Positions 42,174 to 52,136 of a DNA stretch of 64,000 nucleotides are shown here, piece by piece (within the stretch, counting starts at the first letter, position 1; each line of letters opens with the position of its first letter). The position numbers were made by a program, and so were the translations under genes. Under the pieces are notes generated by a model. That model had not been told where the DNA came from. It saw nothing but the letters and a program-made list of their open reading frames with translations, and ran no database searches. This stretch comes from UBA9676 sp963837105 (lineage in GTDB: Bacteria; Actinomycetota; Actinomycetes; Streptosporangiales; Streptosporangiaceae): assembly GCA_963837105.1 (NCBI GenBank), contig CAWIMG010000036.1, forward strand, positions 124,001 through 188,000, in the 5' to 3' direction.

Positions 42174-44453
42174 CTACCGGCCGGTCCGCAAGGTCCGCAG
42201 CGCTTCCGCGAACGCCACCCGGCTGGCCGGCCAGTTCACGGCCGGGGCGGTCACCCGCAGCTGGTACGGCTGTAGGCCGCCCGCGGACGGCAGGTCCGAC
42301 ACCACTTCCAGCCCCTCGATCAGGCCGGTACCCGGCTGCCGGTAGGAGAACCGCCAGGCGCCGGCCAGCCGGCCGCGCACCAGCCAGGGCGTGATGGCGA
42401 TCCGGCGATAGCCCGGATAAGTGCCCCGGCTGACCGCTGCCAGTTCCAGGGCCTGGGCTTCCCGGACTGGCCCGGCGGCGAGGAACGGTGTGAAAGAGGC
42501 GGTGATCGTGCCGCCGGTTACCGTATCCCGCACCGTGGTGGCCGTTGCCTGCTTGCTACTCTGCCAGCCGTCCGGCACCGCCATCGCGAACCCGGCCGCC
42601 GTCCCGGCCGCACTGGGCTGGCTGTACCAGTGATATCCGGCAGGCAAGGCGCCGGCCGCCAGCGACGACCCGCCGGTGCCACCGGTGGCCCGCTGGCCAT
42701 GGCCCGACGCGCGGGCGATCAGCACTCCGGCGACCAGGCCCACCAGCACGATCGCGGCACCGGCCAGGCCGAGGATCAGCACCCAGCTCCTAGAGGAACG
42801 CGGCGGCTGGGGCCGGGTGTCCCGTGAGCCAGGCACTGGCGGGCGGACCGGCTGGCCGGGTGCCGCTGGCTGCCGCGGCTGTCCTGGCTGCCCCGGTGCT
42901 GCTGGCTGGCGGAGCTGTCCTGGTGCTCCTGGCTGGCCCGCCGTTGCTGGCTGGCCGACGGGCACTGGCTGGGCGACCGGCACCCGCTGGCCCGGTGGTG
43001 CTGGCTGGTGGGACTGTCCTGCCTGGCCCGCACTTGATACCCCCGGGCGGGCCAGCGCGACCGCCGCGGGGCGGTCCGGTACGCCAGCCGGGCCGGCCGC
43101 GGCCGGAGTGCCTGACCAGCCGGAGCGTGCCCAGGGTGGTACCGCCGCCCCGGCGCCGACCGGGAACCGTACGTCGCCCACACCGTCCGGGAAGGGCACC
43201 TCCGCCAGGTTCGCCGGCACCGGCCCGGCCGGCCGCCCGGTCCGGGCCGGGGTGGTCTGGGTGGTTAGGTCCCCGGCGGCTGCTACCGGCGGGATAACCG
43301 CTTCGGCTGGCGGGCCGGAATCCGGGCCTGTTCCGGCCGGGAACTGGATCGTGCCGCCCGGGGCGCGGAAACCCCCCCGCCGGGAACCACCGCGCCGGGA
43401 ACCACAGGGGCGGGAACCCCCAGGGCGGGAGCGGCCGGGCTGGCCGGGACCCGGGGCCCGGCCGAGGCGGGGGAGCCGGTGCCCCTCGGCCCGGCTGGGA
43501 ACGGCCCGGCCTGGAACGGCCCCGCCGGGAACCCAACCGGGTCGGTGCTGTCCACCGCGCTGGCCAAGGTGGCAGGTCTGGTCCCGCCCAGGTACGGGCT
43601 GCGGGCCAGCACCGTCTCACAGTTGCCAGCGGCCACATCGGTGAGCAGGCCGATGGCGCAGGCGGCGTCCGGCCGCCGATCCGGTTCCTTGCTCATCAGC
43701 GAACCGATCACCATCCCGAGCTGGCCAGCCGCCGGCAGCTGGGGCGGGTCCGAGTGGACGATGCTGGCCAGCACCGCCATCGGGCTGCCGTGCCCCTCGA
43801 ACGGCCCGCGCCCGGTCACCGCCGCGTACAGGGTGGCGCCGAGCGACCACAGGTCTGATGCCGGGCTGGCTGGCGCACCACGGATCCGTTCTGGCGCGCA
43901 GAACCCGGGCGTCCCCATCACCATGCCGGCCTGGGTCAGCCCAGGATCCCCATCCAGGGTGGCGATACCGAAGTCGGTCAGCACCGCCCGGCTGTCCCCG
44001 GTGATGAGCACGTTGCCCGGCTTGACGTCGCGATGCACGATCCCGGCCGCGTGCGCGCTGGCCAGCGCGCCAAGGAGCATCACCCCGATGCGGGCCACCT
44101 GGCGGGCAGGCAGCGGCCCATCGTGCGCGAGCACCTGTTCCAGCGATCGCGCGGCAACCAGTTCCATCACGATCCACGGCGTGCCACCGGCCTCGATCAC
44201 GTCGTAGACGGTGACGACCCCTGGGTGGTTGAGCTTGGCGGAGACCCTGGCTTCCCGCAGGGTGCGCTCCCGCAGGACCTTCCGGTCCTGGTCGGGCATG
44301 AGGTCGGGCAGCCGGACCTCCTTGATGGCCACCTCACGGGTGAGCACCAGAATCCCGGGCCCGCCAGACCGTGCCCATCGCGCCCTGGCCGATCTGGCCC
44401 AGCAGTTCGTAGCGCCCGGCGATGACGCGCCCCGGCCCGGTGACTGCCTGCAT
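42174..44453 (-). CDS. PknB-like Ser/Thr protein kinase with extracytoplasmic domain, two frameshifts
   Basis: ATG 44453 (MQAVTGPGRVIAGRYELLGQ, then IGQGAMGTVWRARD) opens the kinase; an extra T in GATTCTG at 44351-44352 shifts the frame, after which REVAIKEVRLPDL (catalytic Lys), IVHRDVKPGNVLI and LTDFGIATLDGD continue. In the C7 run at 43372-43378 a missing C (G on this strand) shifts it again; the following frame runs through a Pro/Gln-rich juxtamembrane region, a helix (SWVLILGLAGAAIVLVGLVA) and a 180-residue outer domain (GYHWYSQPSAAGTAAGFAMA) to 42174. Corrected length is about 759 residues. The outer domain resembles no named sensor; there are no PASTA repeats. Both breaks look like sequence errors. 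Confidence 0.85.
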
Positions 44454-44565
44454 GGCCCGGACCATACACTGGCGAGCCGCCGTGATTCATGTGAGAAGCG
44501 TGAGAATCCGCCTAGTGTCGCCAGAACATCACCCGGTGGGACTACCAGGCCCGCCGGGGCACCCG

Positions 44566-46224
<1,659 letters not shown>

Positions 46225-46383
46225 GGCCGGCGCTTTCTCGGGCTGGCGGCTGCGACCCTTTCATCCTAGTGACGGCCGGCCGGGCAGACCGGGCCCAGGA
46301 CGGCCCGGTGGCCAGCCGCATACCGGCACGTTCGGCGGGTATCTTGCCCTGGTCAGCAAGCAAGCCCCGCCAGGAAAGGCAAG

Positions 46384-46620
46384 GTGGCCGGCATGGTGAG
46401 CATCCCCGACGCTGGCGCGCGGCAGGTGGATCTGGCGGAGGCGGCCCGGCAGCTGCAGCTTGCGGCGCACGACGCGCGGGTGGCCTTCGACTGCGTCCAG
46501 CTCGGCGAGCTGGACCGGGCACACACGCACACGATCATGGCCCGGGCAGCCACCGACTCGGCCGAGAACCTGCTGCGGGCGGCGCTCGCTGACGGCGCCG
46601 GCCCCACCGGCGAGCCGTAA
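46384..46620 (+). CDS. small hypothetical protein, helical
   Basis: A 78-residue protein from GTG 46384 (AGGAAAGG upstream), or ATG 46393. It is Ala-rich and predicted helical (ARQLQLAAHDARVAFDCVQL, then THTIMARAATDSAENLLRAA). No known family recognised; codon usage (G/C at third positions) and the ribosome site support real translation. It is divergent from fumA. Confidence 0.5.
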   Translation: MAGMVSIPDAGARQVDLAEAARQLQLAAHDARVAFDCVQLGELDRAHTHTIMARAATDSAENLLRAALADGAGPTGEP

Positions 46621-46646
46621 CCGCCCGGGGCTCGCCGCCCAGGCCG

Positions 46647-46699
46647 CATGATCACGGAATCGGGTCAGCCATGTTCCCTGACAGGATTCCGTGATCATG
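46647..46699 (+). repeat. long intergenic palindrome
   Basis: CATGATCACGGAATC (46647-46661) and GATTCCGTGATCATG (46685-46699) are perfectly complementary over 15 bp; inside, GTCAG (46664-46668) pairs with CTGAC (46678-46682). It lies between the small helical protein gene and the DUF3224 promoter, where it can end the upstream transcript. It shares GTGATCA with the element at 26813. Confidence 0.8.
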
Positions 46700-46712
46700 A
46701 ATTCACAACTAG

Positions 46713-46727
46713 TGTGTGAGTCACACA
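46713..46727 (+). promoter_or_regulatory. palindromic operator in the DUF3224-marR promoter
   Basis: TGTGTGA-G-TCACACA is a perfect 7-bp inverted repeat. It lies between a possible -35 (TTCACA 46702-46707) and an AT-rich -10 region (CATATA 46726-46731) and is 17 nt upstream of the first gene of the DUF3224-marR unit. Binding by the MarR protein of the same operon would block RNA polymerase, so autorepression is the likely use. Confidence 0.7.
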
Positions 46728-46744
46728 TATATCTGGGAGGACTC

Positions 46745-47143
46745 ATGGCGGTATCGGCAACGGGCACGTTCACGGTCACGGCCTGGCAGGAGGACACCCA
46801 CACCGAGCTGGGCGGAAAGGCGAAGATCACCAAGGCCCAGATGGGCTTCCGGCTGGCCGGCGACCTGGCCGGGGACCTGGTCTCGGACACGTTCATGTAC
46901 TACCGGGAGGACGGCACCGCCGAATACACCGGGCTGCAGCGGTTCTCGGGCGAGATCGGCGGGCGGTCCGGCACCTGCGTGATGGTGGCGGACGGCGGCT
47001 ACGACGGCGGGGTGGCACGGTCGGCCTGGCGGGTCATCCCCGGCTCCGGCACCGGGGGTCTGGCCGGGCTGACCGGGTCAGGCTCGTCGGAGGCGTCGGC
47101 CGAGCCGCCTGGCAGGTACACCCTTGACTACGACTTCGGCTGA
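46745..47143 (+). CDS. DUF3224 family protein
   Basis: A 132-residue beta-rich protein: ATGTFTVTAWQEDTHTELGG, YYREDGTAEYTGLQRFSGEI, GGRSGTCVMVADGGYDGGVA and the closing PPGRYTLDYDFG are the pattern of DUF3224, a family of lipocalin-like small proteins of unknown biochemical function often linked to regulators. ATG 46745 follows GGGAGG at proper spacing. It overlaps the start of the marR gene by 20 bases. Confidence 0.88.
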   Translation: MAVSATGTFTVTAWQEDTHTELGGKAKITKAQMGFRLAGDLAGDLVSDTFMYYREDGTAEYTGLQRFSGEIGGRSGTCVMVADGGYDGGVARSAWRVIPGSGTGGLAGLTGSGSSEASAEPPGRYTLDYDFG

Positions 47144-47666
47144 CCCGCCGGGCGCGGAACTGGACCAGACCGCCAACCTGCTGGGCGCGCTGTCGCTGGT
47201 GATCGCCGACCGGATGGCCGGCGAGATGGCCGCGGCGGGCGGCCGCCCCGAGTCGGCCGCCGCGGCGCTGTCGGCGCTGCTGCACTTCCTTGACTCGCCC
47301 ACGATCGACCTGCTCCGGCAGGTGCTCGGGCTCACCTCCTCGGGTACGGTCCGGCTGATCGACCGGCTGGAGTCGGCCGGCCAGGTGCACCGGGGCGCGG
47401 GCGCGGATGGCCGCTCCACCTCGGTGTCGCTCACCCCGTCCGGCCGGGTCACGGCCACCCGGGTTTCCGATGCGCGGACCCGCGTGCTCGCCGGTGCCCT
47501 GGCCGGGCTGTCCGAGCAGGAGCGGTCGATGCTGCGCGAACTGGCGGCCAAGATGCTGGCCGGCTTCGTCCGGGGACCGGGGGCCACCCGCTGGCTGTGC
47601 CGCCTGTGCGACGTGGGCCTGTGCCGGGCAGCCGAAGGCGGCTGCCCCGCCGGCCATCGCCCCTGA
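47124..47666 (+). CDS. MarR family regulator with C-terminal cysteine cluster
   Basis: A 180-residue winged-helix repressor starting at TTG 47124, inside the DUF3224 gene end. DNA-binding core: VLGLTSSGTVRLIDRLESAG, then the wing GADGRSTSVSLTPSGR. The C-terminus has four cysteines in WLCRLCDVGLCRAAEGGCPA, spaced C-x2-C-x4-C-x6-C; similar clusters occur in a Streptomyces MarR subgroup and could bind metal or sense redox state. It likely represses its own operon through the palindrome at 46713-46727. The stop codon falls inside a 45-bp tandem repeat. Confidence 0.85.
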   Translation: MTTTSADPPGAELDQTANLLGALSLVIADRMAGEMAAAGGRPESAAAALSALLHFLDSPTIDLLRQVLGLTSSGTVRLIDRLESAGQVHRGAGADGRSTSVSLTPSGRVTATRVSDARTRVLAGALAGLSEQERSMLRELAAKMLAGFVRGPGATRWLCRLCDVGLCRAAEGGCPAGHRP

Positions 47667-47744
47667 CCCCAGTGCCCGCCGACCCCACTGCCCGCCGGCC
47701 ATCGCCCCTGACCCCAGTGCCCGCCGACCCAGTGCCCGCCGACC
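47648..47744 (+). repeat. 45-bp tandem repeat covering the marR 3' end
   Basis: A unit beginning CGCCGGCCATCGCCCCTGAC starts at 47648 and again at 47693 (period 45). Within and after it, short AGTGCCCGCCGACCC-like blocks recur. The marR stop codon is in the first unit, so repeat changes can alter the 3' UTR but not the protein. Confidence 0.75.
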
Positions 47745-47746
47745 CC

Positions 47747-47793
47747 AGACGTGGACGATTGGGCTGTCCGGGCAACCCAAATCGTCCACGTCT
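47747..47793. terminator. strong bidirectional hairpin between marR and the ABC permease
   Basis: AGACGTGGACGATTGGG (47747-47763) pairs with CCCAAATCGTCCACGTCT (47776-47793): 17 pairs with one bulged base, 12-nt loop. Situated between convergent genes it can stop transcription from both sides. Its first 20 bases match the degenerate element at 26813-26859, so it also belongs to a small family of intergenic palindromes. Confidence 0.75.
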
Positions 47794-47831
47794 CCGGCCG
47801 GTACAGCCAGCGGGGTCGCTGGCCAGTACGG

Positions 47832-48673
47832 CTAGCGGGCCAGCGGGGGGAGGAGCAGGGAGGCGACGGTGATGCCGGCCAGGGTCGAGCACACCAGCAC
47901 GCCCACATCCAGCCACAGGTTGGTTGGCAGGCCGATGAGCAGCCAGCGCAGCGCGTTCACCTCGTAGGACAGCGGGTTGATCTTGCTGATCACCTGCAGC
48001 CAGCCGGGCATCAGCCGGGTCGGGAGAGAGCGTTGGAGCTGAAGAACAGCGGCATGGTGATCGCCTGGCCTATGCCCATCAGCCGGTCCCGGGACAGTGC
48101 CAGGCCGGCGATGCTCATGGACAGGCAGGAGAAGAACGCCGATCCCAGCACCACGACACAGGCCACGCCGAGCAGCCTGACCGGGTTGATGATGAGGCTC
48201 ATGCCGAGCAGGGCTGACAGCACGACGACGACCGCTGCCTGGACGATCGAGCGCACTCCGGCCGCGAATGCCTTGCCGGTGATGAGGGCCGCCCGCGGTG
48301 TGGGCGTGACCATGAGCTTGCTGAGCACGCCCGCGTCGCGCTCCCAGATGATCTGGATGCCGTAGAAGATCGCGATGAACAGCGTGGACTGGGCAGGAAT
48401 GCCGGGCGCCAGGTAGTCCAGGTAAGTCAGCCCGTTCGGGGCGGCGATGGCATGGATGCGGCTGAACGTCTCGCCGAGGATCAGCAGCCACAGCGCGGGC
48501 TGGATGGCCCGGGTGTACAGCTCGGTCCGGTCGTGCCGGATCTTGCGCAACTCGACCCAGCACAGCGTGGCGATCCGGGACAGCAGCCGCCGGACCAGGA
48601 AGACCGCCGAGTCTGGCGGCAGGCCGGGCTCAGCCGAGACGGCGGGCGGTGCGCCGGGCGCGGCGTACGTCAC
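47832..48673 (-). CDS. ABC-2 type transporter permease (DrrB-like), one frameshift
   Basis: Six-helix ABC-2 permease forming an efflux pump with the upstream ATPase. From GTG 48673, LVRRLLSRIATLCWVELRKI begins the domain; LGETFSRIHAIAAPNGLTYL, GIQIIWERDAGVLSKLMVTP and ITGKAFAAGVRSIVQAAVVV follow. At FFSSNALS the frame stops; restoring one base near 48024 gives NALYPTRLMPGWLQVISKIN and PLSYEVNALRWLLIGLP to the end at 47832, the conserved end of DrrB-type permeases. GTG 48673 overlaps the ATPase stop (GTGA). Confidence 0.82.
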
Positions 48674-49475
48674 GGCTGCCTCCCTGCTCGCTGCTGTCGT
48701 CGAGGGTGCCGCCGGTGTGGTGGGCGGAACACGTCGTCCAGCGTCACCGCGTCGCCCAGCGCGGACTTGAGTTCGGCCGGGGTGCCGATGGCCCGGATGG
48801 TGCCGTGGTGCATGAGCGCGATCCGGTCGCAGTACTCGTCGGCCTCGTCCATGTGGTGCGTGGTCATCAGCACCGTCATCGCACGGTCCTGGCGGAGCCG
48901 GCTGATGAACTCCCACACCTCCGCCCGGGCCACCGGGTCGAGCCCGACCGTGGGCTCGTCCAGCACCAGCAGCCGGGGGTGCTGACCAGGGCCTGGGCCA
49001 GTTCCAGCCGCCGGATCATGCCGCCCCGAGTAGGTCTTCACCAGCCGCCCGGCGGCGTCGGTCAGGCCCATCGCCGCGAGCGCGCCGTCCACCCTGGCCG
49101 GCGCACCGCCCGGGGCACGTCGAACAGCCGGGCGAACAGCTCGACGTTCTCGTGGCCGGTCAGCGAGGCGTCGGCGGACAGCAGCTGCGGCACGTACCCG
49201 ATCAGCCGCCGGACCCGCATGGGCTGGGCCGCCACGTCGGTGCCGAACACGGCGGCCCTGCCCGCGTCCGGCCTGAGCAGCGTGATCAGCATGCGTAGAG
49301 TGGTGGTCTTGCCCGCGCCGTTCGGCCCGAGCAGGCCGAATATCTCACCGGCCGCGATCCGCAGGCTCACCTTGTTCACCGGGACGTGCTCACCGAAGCG
49401 GAAGGTCAGGTCGGTGCATTCGACCGCGGGATGGCCACGGTCAGGAGCGCCCGGTGCGCTCCAGCGTGGCCTCAC
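48670..49475 (-). CDS. ABC transporter ATP-binding protein (DrrA-like), three single-base frameshifts
   Basis: ATPase of a drug-export ABC system. Walker A: FGLLGPNGAGKTTTLRMLIT; Q-loop region GYVPQLLSADASLTGHENVE; Walker B: PRLLVLDEPTVGLDP; switch His in TTHHMDEADEYCDRIA. Three indels break it: a missing base at about 49096-49101, an extra base in CCCC (49024-49027, destroying the SGG signature in TYSGG) and a missing base in GGGGG (48975-48979). The last two cancel, so the reading frame recovers. With all three corrected, one full-length ATPase results. The 5' end is uncertain; GTG 49475 would overlap the MFS gene by 35 bases. Confidence 0.8.
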
Positions 49476-51357
49476 CGGTGCTGGCCCCGGCGGCTGCGGT
49501 CTCCTCGTACACGTACCGGCCGCCCCGCATGGCCGAGGTGATGGCCGCGATGACGAGCAGGACGATGGCCATGCTGAAGACGATCTCCAGCCCGTGGTGG
49601 AACGGCCCGGCGATGAGCGCGGGGAAGAACTGCTTGCCGGTCAGCACCGCCACGTGGCCAGCGGGCAGGTGAGCGAGCACCCCGGTCGGCGCGAGCAGTT
49701 GCTGCACCGGGTTGTAGCCGAGGAAAGCGGCGAACAGGCTGCCGACCGGGGGCAGGCCGCCGATCTTCTGCGCCACCGGCAGCGGCACGCCCTGGGCGAG
49801 CAGCCCGTGCGTGAGCGTGCCCGGCAGGGTGGCGGCCAGCCCGGCGATCATCAGGGTGAAGAAGATCCCGATCGACAGCACGAAGCCGGAGTTCTGGAAC
49901 GTCGCCAGCATCCCGGAGGCGGCACCGCGCTGCCGGGCGGGTACGGCGTTCATGATGCCGGCCGCGTTCGGGGCGGAGAACAGGCCCATGCCCGCGCCAG
50001 CTACGAAGATGAGCATCGCGAACAGCGGGTAATGAAAGTCAGTCGGCAGGAACAGCAGGCCGCTGAAGGCCGCCGCGGACACCAGCAGCCCGCCCGAGGC
50101 GAACGCGCGGGCCCCGTGCTTGTCGGACAGCCAGCCGGAGATCGGGCCGGAGACCACGAAGCCGGCCGTCAGCGGCAGCAGGAAGATACCTGCCCACAGC
50201 GGGGTGTCCTTGAAGGCGTAGCCGTGCAGCGGCAGCCAGATTCCCTGCAGCCAGATGATCAGCATGAATTGCAGGCCGCCACGGGCGATCGAGGCCAGCA
50301 GGGTGGCGGTGATGCCGGCCGCGAACGCCCGGATCCGCATCAGCCGCAGGTCGAACATGGGGTTGCGGATCCGCAGTTCGATCACGCAGAAGAGGGCCAG
50401 CATGGTGATCCCGCCGATGATCCCGGTCAGCACCAGCGGGCTGGTCCAGCCCATCGAGTGCCCGCCATAGGGGATCAGCCCGTAGGTGATGCCGATCAGC
50501 AGCGCGATCAGGCCGATCGCGAAGGTAGCGTTGCCGAGCCAGTCGATCCGGGCCGGGGTCCTGATCCCGATCTCGCGCAGGCTGAGGTAGGACCAGATGG
50601 CGCCGCCGATGCCGATCGGGACCGAGACGATGAACACCAGCCGCCAGTCGAACGCCGCCAGCACACCGCCCAGGACCAGCCCGATGAACATGCCGGAGAT
50701 GCCGGCCACCTGGTTGACGCCCATGGCCATGCCGCGCTGGTTGGAGGGGAAGGCGTCGGTCAGGATCGCCGGGGCGTTGGCCATCAGCATCGCCCCGCCG
50801 ACCGCCTGGATCACCCGGAAGCCGATCAGCCACAGCGCGCCGGCCGGGCCGGTCAGCGGGTCGAACGGCAGGAACAGCGCGCCCAGGGCGAAGATGGTGA
50901 AACCCGCGTTGTACATCCGGACCCGGCCGTAGATGTCACCCAGCCGGCCCAGGGTGACCACCAGCACCGCCGAGACGACCAGATAGCCCATCAGCATCCA
51001 CAGCAGGTAGCTGATGTTGCCGGGGGTCAGCGGGTTGAGCTGGATCCCGCGGAAGATCGCGGGCAGCGAGATGATGACGATGGAGGCGTTGACGGTCGCG
51101 GCCAGCATGCCCAGCGTGGTGTTGGACAGTGCCAGCCACTTGTAGTGAGTGTCACGCAGCCGTCCGCCGGCCGGGCGGTCCAGGCCGGCCCCGGCCACGC
51201 TGCCATCCGGTGCGCCGCGGCCGGCCACGTTCGCGGCAGCGCCAGCCTGGCCGCGGCCGGCGCCGTTCCCGGGCATGCCTGGCCCGGTCATGCCGGCGCC
51301 CGCGCCGGTCACCTCTGGCCCGGGTTCCCGGGCACGCCCGTTCCCCGACTCATCCAC
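49441..51357 (-). CDS. MFS multidrug efflux transporter, DHA2 (EmrB/QacA) family, 14 helices
   Basis: A 638-residue proton-driven drug exporter. About 70 N-terminal Gly/Ala/Pro residues are followed by the transporter: LALSNTTLGMLAATVNASIV, motif A LGRLGDIYGRVRMYNAG, motif C-like GISGMFIGLVLGGVLAAFDW, and a second half with GWLSDKHGARAFASGG. Helix count is about 14. The GTG start is at 51357; TTGTCT/AATTAT 17 nt apart on this strand is a good promoter, overlapped by a palindromic operator. Downstream ABC genes probably share this transcript, giving a two-pump efflux operon. Drug specificity is unknown. Confidence 0.9.
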   Translation of the reverse strand: MDESGNGRAREPGPEVTGAGAGMTGPGMPGNGAGRGQAGAAANVAGRGAPDGSVAGAGLDRPAGGRLRDTHYKWLALSNTTLGMLAATVNASIVIISLPAIFRGIQLNPLTPGNISYLLWMLMGYLVVSAVLVVTLGRLGDIYGRVRMYNAGFTIFALGALFLPFDPLTGPAGALWLIGFRVIQAVGGAMLMANAPAILTDAFPSNQRGMAMGVNQVAGISGMFIGLVLGGVLAAFDWRLVFIVSVPIGIGGAIWSYLSLREIGIRTPARIDWLGNATFAIGLIALLIGITYGLIPYGGHSMGWTSPLVLTGIIGGITMLALFCVIELRIRNPMFDLRLMRIRAFAAGITATLLASIARGGLQFMLIIWLQGIWLPLHGYAFKDTPLWAGIFLLPLTAGFVVSGPISGWLSDKHGARAFASGGLLVSAAAFSGLLFLPTDFHYPLFAMLIFVAGAGMGLFSAPNAAGIMNAVPARQRGAASGMLATFQNSGFVLSIGIFFTLMIAGLAATLPGTLTHGLLAQGVPLPVAQKIGGLPPVGSLFAAFLGYNPVQQLLAPTGVLAHLPAGHVAVLTGKQFFPALIAGPFHHGLEIVFSMAIVLLVIAAITSAMRGGRYVYEETAAAGASTGEATLERTGRS

Positions 51358-51380
51358 GTTGGTCGCCGCCCTCGCCCGCG

Positions 51381-51400
51381 CTGATAATTGCTATCAGCAA
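51381..51400 (-). promoter_or_regulatory. overlapping palindromes at the efflux operon promoter
   Basis: CTGATA-ATTGC-TATCAG (51381-51397) and TTGCT-ATC-AGCAA (51388-51400) overlap. On the minus strand TTGTCT, 17-nt spacer, AATTAT forms the promoter; the palindromes cover the -10 and the spacer, the classical place for a TetR/MarR-type repressor. No tetR gene adjoins it; the closest candidate regulator is the MarR at 47124. Confidence 0.65.
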
Positions 51401-51502
51401 ACTAACAGACAATCCGGCCGCTGCCCAATGGCCAGGCAATGGCCCCCGAGGTGGTGCCCGCCAGGATGTGACGGCGCCGCCCGGGCCGGATATTTTCGTC
51501 AG

Positions 51503-52099
51503 ATGACGCCCCGGCCGCCACCACGTGATCTGCGTGCTTCCGACGCCGACCGGGAGCGGATCGTCGTGATGCTGGCTGAGGCGGCGGGGGACGGCCGGCT
51601 CACCCTGGCTGAGCATGCGGACCGGGTCAGCCAGGCCTACCAGGCCAAGACGCTGGGCGAACTGGCCCGGCTGACCGCGGATCTGGCCACCCCGGCCGCC
51701 CAGCCGCTGCGGCTGGACGGGTCGCGGTCGGTGGCGGCGTTCTTCACCACCCAGCGCCGGGAAGGGCGCTGGGTGGTGCCGGACCGGCTGACGGTGACCG
51801 CGATCGGTGGCCACGTCGTGCTCGACCTGCGTGATGCGCTGCTGCAGGGCCAGCACACGATCGTGCACGCCACGCTGGTCGGCGGCCAGCTGCACCTGCT
51901 GGTGCCCGACGGCGTGCGGGTGACCGTCACCCCGGCCCGCCAGCCCGGCCGGTATGGCCCTGAGCTGGAGCCCAGCCCGTCCCCGGCGGCGGCTATCCCC
52001 CGTTCCCCGCTGATCGAGGTGCGTGCGGTTACCGTGGCCAGCCGGATCAGGGTGCACACGCCGCGGCGCCCGACGGGCCGCGGGTGGTGGCGTAGATGA
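51503..52099 (+). CDS. DUF1707 domain protein with LiaF-like C-terminal domain
   Basis: A 198-residue cytoplasmic protein. Residues 6-58 are the DUF1707 module (LRASDADRERIVVMLAEAAG, then TLAEHADRVSQAYQAKTLGE), a small helical, probably protein-binding motif frequent in actinobacteria. Residues 75-150 (SVAAFFTTQRREGRWVVPDR, GHVVLDLRDALLQGQHTIVH) resemble the beta-sheet LiaF/cell-wall-active-antibiotic response domain. An Arg/Pro-rich tail ends it. Function unknown. ATG 51503 starts it, divergent from the efflux operon. Confidence 0.82.
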   Translation: MTPRPPPRDLRASDADRERIVVMLAEAAGDGRLTLAEHADRVSQAYQAKTLGELARLTADLATPAAQPLRLDGSRSVAAFFTTQRREGRWVVPDRLTVTAIGGHVVLDLRDALLQGQHTIVHATLVGGQLHLLVPDGVRVTVTPARQPGRYGPELEPSPSPAAAIPRSPLIEVRAVTVASRIRVHTPRRPTGRGWWRR

Positions 52100-52136
52100 G
52101 CACCGAGGGGTTCGCGAACGCCAGGTGGTAGCTGGC

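Noticed and set aside
47830..49475. Separate short genes for the broken ABC transporter parts
   Set aside because: Adjacent frames together make one ATPase and one permease of normal length, so they are treated as two genes with indels.
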